NCBI GenBank assembly: GCA_012729725.1
Contig: JAAYCO010000153.1
Span: 1-45,434 of the forward strand
Length of the DNA stretch: 45,434 nucleotides
Direction: 5' to 3'
DNA from: Planctomycetota bacterium
GTDB lineage: Bacteria; Planctomycetota; Phycisphaerae; SM23-33
Both the position numbers and the translations under genes were made by a program. The notes beneath the pieces were generated by a model. The model saw only the letters and a list, made by a program, of their open reading frames with translations, did no database searches and was not told the origin of the DNA. Positions within the stretch are counted from its first letter, which is position 1, and each line of letters starts with the position of its first letter. Positions 8,164 to 15,287 of this stretch are shown here, one piece after another.

Positions 8164-9622
8164 GGTGTCGCTGAGGCTTACTCGAGAGCATGGCAAGGAT
8201 GTGTTTCACCGCGGCGTCGCCAAAGGTTGATTTAATCATGTCCAGGTATTCCCCGCGGCGGTAGTAATAGTCGAATGCATAGTCACGGAACTTCAGCACG
8301 GCCTGGCCGGTGAGATGCCTGGTGGGCAATGGCAGCGTTTCGGCGGCAAGCTGCGCATATCCTCTCCAGTCCGGAGGCAGCGGCAAGCCTTCGGCAACAG
8401 CCATTTCATGCAGACGCGAACCGGGATACGCCATTGCCGAGTAGAAGTTGGCGTATTCGCAGTTCAGTTCGCATGCCAGGTCGAGAGTCTGCTGCATGGT
8501 GTCCATGTTGTCATCCGGCAGGCCGAAGATGAAGTTGCCGCCAATGTGGATGCCGGCATCTTTAGTTCGCCGGATGGTGTCCTTGATCGCCGACTGAGCA
8601 AATCTGCCCTTTGTCACTCCCTTGCGAACAGCGGCATTGCCGGACTCAATGCCGTATGCCAGCCAGTTGAACCCTGCCGCCTTAAGAGGCCCCAGCAGCC
8701 CATCCGCAACCGTGTCTATCCTGGCGTAGGCCCAGATATTGAGTCCATAGTTGCGATCAACAAGCCCTTGGCAAATCGCCCGCACATGCTGAGGGTAGAG
8801 CACGAACATTTCGTCCATGATCTTGATGTTCTTCACGCCGTACCTGCAATGAAGCGTGTCTATTTCCTCAAGAACGCGCTCGGGGCTGCGGTAACGGATG
8901 CCGGCCTGGCCGAATATCGCATTGATGCAGCAGAAGCTGCAATTGAAAGGGCAGCCCAGGGAGGTGTAGATTACGGCATAGGGTTGCCTCTCTTGGACAT
9001 TTGCGAAGCAGTGCCAATTGTGCGCGCGGTACAGGTTCATCGGGAGAAGATCCCAGGCCGCATCGGGCAGTGAATCAAGATTCTCGATCAGATCAGGTCG
9101 GGGGTTTGAGATAACTCCGCCGTCCTGCATGCGCCACAAGCCTGGGATGTGCAGGTTGCTGTCATTGCAGCCGGTTTTCACGGCCTCGAACAGGGCGGGC
9201 AACGTGTTGAACATTTCGCCCTGAATAACGAAATCGACAGGTTCCTCGCGGATCGTTCTTTCAGGCAATGCGGATGGATGCAGGCCCCCAAGGAATGTCT
9301 TTACCTTTGGCGAATGCAGGCGGACCTGCTGAAGAATTTCTCTCGCAGCCGGCATGCTCATTGTGGAGGCGGATGGGTTTGTCCCGCTTACAATCACGCC
9401 AAGCAAGGTGCACTCGATGTGCGCAAGTCGCTTCGCCACATCTGGGGGCGAGAGATCCTCGGCATCCGCATCTATTATGCCGACCGACAGACCCCTTTCG
9501 CGCATGTGGCCTGCCAGCAGCGCCGCCCAGAACGGCGGCTCGATGGCGGCAAGGCTTGGGCCCATCTCACCATAGACCCTTCTTCTATCACCTGGCCTGA
9601 CGAGCAGCAGGTCGAGCTTCAC
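8153..9622 (-). CDS. B12-binding-domain radical SAM enzyme 1
   Basis: 489 residues from a GTG at 9622 that overlaps the upstream stop (GTGA). Residues 1-150 form a cobalamin-binding-like Rossmann domain (LLLVRPG, VGIIDADAEDLSP, TFLGGLHPSALPE). The radical SAM cluster motif is LGCPFNCSFCC with Cys 224, 228 and 231, the canonical CX3CX2C that holds the [4Fe-4S] cluster. Later AYGIESGN and FIFGLPDDN are typical SAM-binding turns of the barrel. Such enzymes do C-methylation, rearrangement or ring chemistry on unactivated carbons. Here the substrate is probably a sugar or lipid carrier of the glycan pathway, an inference from context only. Unlike the other two radical SAM proteins of the locus it has no extra C-terminal module. 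Confidence 0.87.
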   Translation of the reverse strand: MKLDLLLVRPGDRRRVYGEMGPSLAAIEPPFWAALLAGHMRERGLSVGIIDADAEDLSPPDVAKRLAHIECTLLGVIVSGTNPSASTMSMPAAREILQQVRLHSPKVKTFLGGLHPSALPERTIREEPVDFVIQGEMFNTLPALFEAVKTGCNDSNLHIPGLWRMQDGGVISNPRPDLIENLDSLPDAAWDLLPMNLYRAHNWHCFANVQERQPYAVIYTSLGCPFNCSFCCINAIFGQAGIRYRSPERVLEEIDTLHCRYGVKNIKIMDEMFVLYPQHVRAICQGLVDRNYGLNIWAYARIDTVADGLLGPLKAAGFNWLAYGIESGNAAVRKGVTKGRFAQSAIKDTIRRTKDAGIHIGGNFIFGLPDDNMDTMQQTLDLACELNCEYANFYSAMAYPGSRLHEMAVAEGLPLPPDWRGYAQLAAETLPLPTRHLTGQAVLKFRDYAFDYYYRRGEYLDMIKSTFGDAAVKHILAMLSSKPQRHHAS

Positions 9623-10977
9623 GTTTGCTCCCGGTCATGCCGGCGGCGCGCAAACGCCACCGGATGGTTAAAGGTTCGGAACACATCGAACGGTTTTGAC
9701 GGCATCATCTCGTTCAGTTGCCTGTGGATACTGCGTTCCTGCATCGATGCTATGATCACCGCTTGGGGGTCAAGCTTGGGCAGATGAGCGACGGGTATCT
9801 GCGGGCAGTTGAACTGCGTGTTTGGAATCTCGCCCGCCTGCCTGTTCGTAACAGCCGCGATTTTCACCCCATTCAGATGCGGAAGGACGTGCTGATTGAA
9901 GGCTGAGTATCCGGCATCGCCCCAAACGACGCACGTCGTGGCGCCGATGGACTTGATCTGCTCGGCAATGAAGTCCTTCTGTGCCTGCTCAACAAGGGGA
10001 GAATCCTTAGTGAATCGGGCGTACCGGCCTGTTGCCGCACCGTAAGTTTTTGACGCTGTTCTTACGAAGGTGCGCGTCAGTTGCGAGGCAACCAGGTCCG
10101 CACTAAGAACCCGAAGCCCGTTTGAAAGAAGGCTCTTCGTGATGTCGATGCCATGAAACCGCCCATATCCAAAGACATACATCGATCCCAGCATCGACCG
10201 CTGCTGCGAGCCTCGACAGTAGAGAATTCCCTCATCCCCAAGGCATCTGCCGATAATCTGCATCACTCTCATGAAGTCGTCGCCGGAAAGCTCGTCAAGA
10301 ATGTAATTGCATAGGATCACGTCAAAGAATCGCTTGGGCAGCAGGTGCGCCCGCCAGAGCGGAAGGTGATAAATGGTCTTGGGGCTGCATTTGTTCATTG
10401 GCGGCAAGTCTTTTCGAGCGAACTGGTAGTCAAGCTCATCCAAGAACGTAACGTTGGGCGATTTGATGCTGATAAGCGACGCCAGCATGTTCTGGAGGGA
10501 ATAGCACATGCCGACGCTCTCGATCCCCACATAGAGGCCGCCTCTGCGAATCGGGTCCAGGCACATGGCAGCCATATGTCTGCCCGCGCCGGGGCCGATG
10601 TCCAGCACACGGCATGGACGTCGAATCGCCTCGCCGACGATCCTCAGATCAAGCAGAGTTTCATACAAATCACAGTCGAATGCGGCCTGTGCCGGCACGG
10701 TTGTCAGAAGACGGGCAAGATCCGTGTATATGCCGCGCATCGATAGTTCCAGGTCCTTCTCCTGCGACGAAAGTTCGCCAAGCATGTTGCGAACATCGTC
10801 GAGATTCTCCGGCGGCATGGACTGGCTGCCAATCAGCGAGACTATCTTGTTGTTGGCGTAGGACCATTCCCATTGCCGCCTTACATCCGACCAGTAGACA
10901 TAGCTGTTCTTTCCGCTCGGGCCAAGCGCCAATTGGGCCATCCGCTTGGACATTTTGAAGCCGTCAGTGGAGATCAT
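9619..10977 (-). CDS. SAM-dependent methyltransferase (sugar O-methyltransferase type) with Rossmann-like tail
   Basis: 452 residues, ATG start. A helical N-terminus of about 115 residues leads into a class I methyltransferase fold with motif I RVLDIGPGAGRH near 122-133, then VGIES (motif II) and VILCNYILDELSGDDF (motif IV region). This resembles the putative sugar O-methyltransferases of polysaccharide loci. From about 350 a second Rossmann-like domain follows (TTCVVWGDAGY, then PVAHLPKLDPQAVIIAS). The next gene upstream is a clear paralogue with the same layout, including the phrase DELSGDDFMR against GELSGSDFMR. The likely job is methylation of a glycan hydroxyl. The gap from the paralogue is 15 bases, so the two are co-transcribed. 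The target position is unknown. Confidence 0.8.
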   Translation of the reverse strand: MISTDGFKMSKRMAQLALGPSGKNSYVYWSDVRRQWEWSYANNKIVSLIGSQSMPPENLDDVRNMLGELSSQEKDLELSMRGIYTDLARLLTTVPAQAAFDCDLYETLLDLRIVGEAIRRPCRVLDIGPGAGRHMAAMCLDPIRRGGLYVGIESVGMCYSLQNMLASLISIKSPNVTFLDELDYQFARKDLPPMNKCSPKTIYHLPLWRAHLLPKRFFDVILCNYILDELSGDDFMRVMQIIGRCLGDEGILYCRGSQQRSMLGSMYVFGYGRFHGIDITKSLLSNGLRVLSADLVASQLTRTFVRTASKTYGAATGRYARFTKDSPLVEQAQKDFIAEQIKSIGATTCVVWGDAGYSAFNQHVLPHLNGVKIAAVTNRQAGEIPNTQFNCPQIPVAHLPKLDPQAVIIASMQERSIHRQLNEMMPSKPFDVFRTFNHPVAFARRRHDREQT

Positions 10978-10992
10978 CCTCGTGCCTTTCGG

Positions 10993-12432
10993 TTAGCAGT
11001 CCTTGTGCCCGCCCTTGACGCTCACACTGGAGAAATCATTAAGCGACATGATGTGAGAGTTGAATAGTGCGTCAGCGCCCTTTATTGATCGGCGGTGCAG
11101 GAATACCACCGGATACCAGTAGTACCGCCGTATCGGGAAGGTCATAGTCGGCAGCTTCTGCGCCAACAGGCTTTCGATCTGCGGATACTGTTGAGAAACC
11201 AGAACAACCGCCTGCGGATCATATTTGGCGATTTGCTCAATCGTACAGCCGCAGGCATCACCGAGAATATCCGCCTCGTTTATTATCCTGAAGTCAGCCA
11301 GACCCTTTCGCTCAACCATCGGCTCAATAAATGACCATTCCTCGCTTGTCTGGGACTTGATGAACAGCGTCCGCTGCCCAGCCGCCTGAAGCTCGGCTGC
11401 GCATCTGTGGATATGGTTGCGGCCGGCCAGTTCTGAAATTTCCCCAGCAGATGTAAGGTTTATGAACTGGTTGTCGGGGTCCTTGGATTCCTTTGCCGCC
11501 TTCCAATACTTGGAGCCTTTGCGTGCGAAGACCGTCGTCAGGTAGCCGCACGTGTACGCGCACCAGACTGGGTATATTCCTCGGCTGCGCAGTTGTTCGG
11601 GCAGTGGAATGCCATGCAGATCGGTCGAGTCGCAGAAGTCGCGTGTGTCGCCCCACGTGAGCTCGCTGCGGACGTAGAATATGCCGTCGGGGGAAAGGCT
11701 CTTTTCGACCACCCTGATGAGTCTCATGAAATCGGAGCCGCTCAGTTCGCCATGCACGTGTGCTGCAATCATGACGTCGTAGAAACCCGCCGGGATACGA
11801 TCATCCGCCATCCAGGTGGGGACGTGGAAGCGATCTCCAGGCCTGGCGTTGGCGATGTTTGGCATGGTTTTGCGAGCTTTTTCAAAATCGAGCAGGTCGA
11901 AGAACCCCGGTCGATCCGAATATGTGTCGATATAGGACATTATCAGGTTTTGCAGCGTATAGGCAGCCAGCGTAGCGTCTATTGCGGTGTAGATGTTGCC
12001 TGGATGACGCAGATAGGCGCAGGCCCCCTGCCGGCAGCCGCCCGCGCCAAAATCCAGCAGACGGCATGGTTGCTGAGCAAACCTTTCTATGACGCGCCAA
12101 TCAACTATCGTCTCAGCGATGTCGTGCTTAAGATCGACCCTTGCGCCGGTGGTGCAGAGCAGCCTGGCGATTCTGTCATACAAGGCCGTGTAGCGCTTGG
12201 CCCAGTCGAGTTCCCGGTCCGTCAGCGGGCCTATGTCCTCGATGATCTCGTTGAACTTGGCCTGGTGAGTAAGGTGAATGCCAAGAAAGGCCACCAGGTC
12301 TTCAGGAGATTGATATGACTCCCAATCGTCGGGAATGTCTATCCAATATCCGAAGCTGTTTGCGGCCTCTGACGGGCTGAGCAGTTCGCGAGCGGCGCTT
12401 CGAGATGTGCGGAAGACTTCGCTGTCGATCAT
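10993..12432 (-). CDS. SAM-dependent methyltransferase paralogue with Rossmann-like tail
   Basis: 479 residues, with an ATG overlapping the previous stop (ATGA). Same plan as the 9619-10977 gene: a helical N-terminus, motif I RLLDFGAGGCRQGA, TAIDAT as motif II, a conserved HGELSGSDFMRLI stretch, and a C-terminal Rossmann-like domain ending KYDPQAVVLVS. Motif I has GAGGCR where the paralogue has GPGAGR, so SAM binding is likely but altered. The two probably methylate different positions of the same glycan, or one acts as a partner subunit of the other. This is inference from paralogy and adjacency. No signal peptide or membrane segment is seen. Confidence 0.78.
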   Translation of the reverse strand: MIDSEVFRTSRSAARELLSPSEAANSFGYWIDIPDDWESYQSPEDLVAFLGIHLTHQAKFNEIIEDIGPLTDRELDWAKRYTALYDRIARLLCTTGARVDLKHDIAETIVDWRVIERFAQQPCRLLDFGAGGCRQGACAYLRHPGNIYTAIDATLAAYTLQNLIMSYIDTYSDRPGFFDLLDFEKARKTMPNIANARPGDRFHVPTWMADDRIPAGFYDVMIAAHVHGELSGSDFMRLIRVVEKSLSPDGIFYVRSELTWGDTRDFCDSTDLHGIPLPEQLRSRGIYPVWCAYTCGYLTTVFARKGSKYWKAAKESKDPDNQFINLTSAGEISELAGRNHIHRCAAELQAAGQRTLFIKSQTSEEWSFIEPMVERKGLADFRIINEADILGDACGCTIEQIAKYDPQAVVLVSQQYPQIESLLAQKLPTMTFPIRRYYWYPVVFLHRRSIKGADALFNSHIMSLNDFSSVSVKGGHKDC

Positions 12433-13235
12433 CTTGCTGCTCCGTTGTCGGTGAATGAATAAGCCGCAGCCGGGGGAGGATCTATGACCAGATAACTGGT
12501 CCTCGAGTTGTATCTGTATCGCCTCAGGGCGACGTTTCTGAGGCCCAGCGTCTCCATAAGCGCCAGCGTTTCGCCAGGGCAGTCGTGGTCGTTGAGTTCG
12601 TCGAAGCCGATCACGCTTCCCCGCGTGAAGCGGTCGCGCATGGCCAGCAGACAGTCGCGCGTGGGTTTGTATAGATCAAAATCAAAATACGCCAGCGAGA
12701 TGATTGATTCAGGATTCCGCCTCAAGTAGGCCGGCACTTCAATGGAAGCGTCGCCTTTGACAATCTCGTGCTTTGTGATGTGCTCGAGGGGGCTTTCCTG
12801 CTCCAGAAGCGCCATCAGTGCGCCAAGGTACTCTTCATATCTGTTCGAAACCCCGTAGTTGCCCTGCGACATCATCCTGCCTTCGCCGTCCTCTTCGCTC
12901 AGATGAGGAAAACCTTCAAACGTGTCGAAGGCCACGATCTTTCGCAGGCGGTTGAACGGCTCGTATATGCCCCGCATGGCCTCAAACAGCGAAAGATTCT
13001 GCCCCCATCGCGTGCCAAGATCCATCACGATGCCCTGCACGTCCAGGATCTGCCGATACAGAAAGTCCATGAACAGGATGCGGGAGAGAGTCTGAGGAAC
13101 CATGAACAACCCAAGGTTCAGCAGCAGTTCCTCAGCCGGCAGAGGGCTCTGCCGAAGCATCTCGACGATCTCCTTGCGGCGAACGTGCTGCTGGGGCGTG
13201 CCGAACGTCACAACGTTATACTGAGTATCCGTCAT
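12429..13235 (-). CDS. TylF/macrocin O-methyltransferase-like protein
   Basis: About 268 residues. Two ATGs lie side by side (13238 and 13235); I prefer 13235 because GGAGG is only one base from the first and four from the second. Family marks: GIVMDLGTRWGQNL as SAM motif I, KIVAFDTFEGFPHLS, YFDFDLYKPTRDCL and GSVIGFDELNDHDCPGE, all typical of TylF-like enzymes, which are metal-dependent sugar O-methyltransferases in antibiotic and polysaccharide loci. The Asp pairs in FDFD and FDELNDHD are the probable Mg2+ ligands. It is coupled to the next gene by ATGA and follows the HD-GYP fusion gene by 20 bases. Methylation of a glycan sugar hydroxyl is the likely role. Confidence 0.82.
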   Translation of the reverse strand: MTDTQYNVVTFGTPQQHVRRKEIVEMLRQSPLPAEELLLNLGLFMVPQTLSRILFMDFLYRQILDVQGIVMDLGTRWGQNLSLFEAMRGIYEPFNRLRKIVAFDTFEGFPHLSEEDGEGRMMSQGNYGVSNRYEEYLGALMALLEQESPLEHITKHEIVKGDASIEVPAYLRRNPESIISLAYFDFDLYKPTRDCLLAMRDRFTRGSVIGFDELNDHDCPGETLALMETLGLRNVALRRYRYNSRTSYLVIDPPPAAAYSFTDNGAAR

Positions 13236-13255
13236 CATGCCTCCGGAGACCTGAT

Positions 13256-15286
13256 CTAGCCAAGAACCCTTCGCACCAGCGACCTTGCGGGCTTGAGCAT
13301 CAACACCGCCGCCTTGCGCTTCAGCGCCTTCGCCAGCACCATGTGCTTCACCGCGGCGAGCTTGTGCGAAGCCAGCACCCGCCTGCCATAGTCACCGCGA
13401 TGAAGATACGCGAGCTTGAACTCATGCATGCCGTGCGGAACGGCGAAGTACCGCCCGGCGTACAAGAGGATGTTATGCCCGTGGTAGTTCGAAACCGCCG
13501 TCTGAGGTTGACCCCTGCGGAGGATTTCTTCTCGATCGAAGCAGGTGTAGAAAGCAGTTGGATCATTCCAGGTGGGAACAAGCGCATAACGCGAGCCGGA
13601 ATGCTCTCTGCTTGTGAGCACATAAAACTCGCCCAGCGGCTGAGTTTTGGGTTCAGGTCGCTCCTTCTTGGCAACTTCATACTTGTAGCAGGGATACATG
13701 AAGCCAAGCGAGTCGTGCATGCACCGCAGATGCACGCAGACCAGGTCTTCAAGACATGCCCTCGCGGCGTCCACAACCTGCGGGTCGAAGGCTCGGGACG
13801 ATTCATCCTCGATCGCCCGCCAGACCAGCGAAAACTCCATCCTTGCGCCCGCGCTTCGCAGATTCACAAGCTCATCGAATTTCTGGGCGACGGCCACTAT
13901 GCGAGCTTCAAGCGGAATCTGCTTGCCCCTGGCCGCGCAGCCTTTGCCGTCATATCTCTGGCCTTTGGCGGCGGACACCTTGGCGGCTGTCAAGAGCGGC
14001 TCGCATCGCCACAGGTCCGCCAGTCCTTGCTGGAGCAGGCATTTGGGGCCCTCCGCCGCACACGCGGCTGTGTCTAGACTGCCCATCATCGCGGCAATGT
14101 AGATGCCCTCGACCCTTTCCTGTGGCAGGTTGAGCTGCTTTGCTATGCAAGCGGCATACGCGCCGAGGGCAAATGCGCGAGGATACTCCAGGTTCTCAAC
14201 GCGTATTTCGGTGTCTTCAATGAAGCGTCCAATCATATGGAATTGGTCGTTGTTCCATGCTTTGGAGCCCTCAATGGGCAGGAACCTGCGGTTGGATGGC
14301 ACGGGTGACGTTGGCTTGGGTTCATGGACGTGCCGCTTTGCCGGCCGCTGCTCGACCGCCGGCGGCGCGGATTCGCCAAACATGCTAACGCGAAGCTCGC
14401 GGATGTGCGGATTCTCGCGCAACGGAAGCGTGCGGCGGGAATTGATTATCTCCATCGCTGTCGTCGAAACGCCCTTGCCGTCGTGCGGGCCGGAGAAGTT
14501 GTCTATGCCGTCGTTGCCGGGATGCGGCACATGCCACAGAAGCTCGCGGAAACTCCACCGTTCCCGTTTACCGGACCACTCCATCCGCATTGACATCTCG
14601 TACGGGCCGGCGATGTACCCGGTGTAATCGTCGTGCTCATCCCATCCGCCAACTCTGATTATGTCGTTGCGGCGGGCGCCGAAGCAGGCGCCGTAGTTGC
14701 GCCAGTGAATCAGCGACGGATCAGCAAGCAGGCCGCACCGGAAGTTGCGCATGCCAAGCGGCACGCCGTTGGCAAGGTTGCTGGCGACGGGGATAATCTC
14801 CTTCGGGTTGGGGTACGAGAAAGGATAGAACGAGGCGTCGCCCGTGCGGATTTCCTCTATGTAAAGGATCACGTCGGGATCGTTCTTGAACTCCAGCAGA
14901 ATGGTCTCTACGAAGGTGGTTGACGTGATGGCGTCGCTATCCATGAAGACGACGATTTCGCCGCGGGCGTTTAGCAGGCCCACGTTGTTCATCCAGTGTT
15001 TGCGAAACACCTCGCCCTTGGGCCTGGCCATGACAATCCACGTATCTATCGGCGCTGCCCTGCCGTGCGATTCGTACCTCTGCTGGAGGTCCACCAATTC
15101 CGAGGGCCGGCGATCATAGTACTCCACCCATATGATTTCATACTGATCTCTGGGAGTAACGAGGTGGTTGAGGTACTCAACAGTGTGGAAGCTCTCCCGG
15201 CATCCCCAGTCCAGCAGGACCAGGCTGACCTTCGGATCTGTAATACGCTGGTTTTTGCGAAGCACCTTCATGTCGCCCGAGTCCAT
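13256..15286 (-). CDS. Glycosyltransferase 2 fused to a degenerate HD-GYP domain and a shared C-terminal module
   Basis: 676 residues in three parts. Residues about 15-290 are a GT2 domain (VSLVLLDWGCR, FMDSDA at 114-119, HWRNYGACFGA, FSGPHDG) paralogous to the gene at 5903-7453. A linker rich in Pro and basic residues (about 305-340) leads to residues 370-510, which follow the HD-GYP fold: AACIAKQLNLPQERVEG, then KGQRYDGKGC, IPLEARIVAVAQKFDEL and RAFDPQVVDAA. The catalytic HD pair is gone (MMGSLDT where LLHDIGK is expected) and HHxxxDGxGYP has become KGQRYDGKGC, so it is probably not a c-di-GMP phosphodiesterase. Residues about 595-645 are the small tail shared with four other enzymes of the locus (Asn605, Ala615, His618). 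Transfer of a sugar controlled through the dead domain is inference. The start is one base after the upstream stop. Confidence 0.85.
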   Translation of the reverse strand: MDSGDMKVLRKNQRITDPKVSLVLLDWGCRESFHTVEYLNHLVTPRDQYEIIWVEYYDRRPSELVDLQQRYESHGRAAPIDTWIVMARPKGEVFRKHWMNNVGLLNARGEIVVFMDSDAITSTTFVETILLEFKNDPDVILYIEEIRTGDASFYPFSYPNPKEIIPVASNLANGVPLGMRNFRCGLLADPSLIHWRNYGACFGARRNDIIRVGGWDEHDDYTGYIAGPYEMSMRMEWSGKRERWSFRELLWHVPHPGNDGIDNFSGPHDGKGVSTTAMEIINSRRTLPLRENPHIRELRVSMFGESAPPAVEQRPAKRHVHEPKPTSPVPSNRRFLPIEGSKAWNNDQFHMIGRFIEDTEIRVENLEYPRAFALGAYAACIAKQLNLPQERVEGIYIAAMMGSLDTAACAAEGPKCLLQQGLADLWRCEPLLTAAKVSAAKGQRYDGKGCAARGKQIPLEARIVAVAQKFDELVNLRSAGARMEFSLVWRAIEDESSRAFDPQVVDAARACLEDLVCVHLRCMHDSLGFMYPCYKYEVAKKERPEPKTQPLGEFYVLTSREHSGSRYALVPTWNDPTAFYTCFDREEILRRGQPQTAVSNYHGHNILLYAGRYFAVPHGMHEFKLAYLHRGDYGRRVLASHKLAAVKHMVLAKALKRKAAVLMLKPARSLVRRVLG

Positions 15287-15287
15287 G

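Noticed and set aside
13256-15286. Active c-di-GMP phosphodiesterase
   Set aside because: The HD pair and the HHxxxDGxGYP ligands are replaced, so hydrolysis is unlikely.
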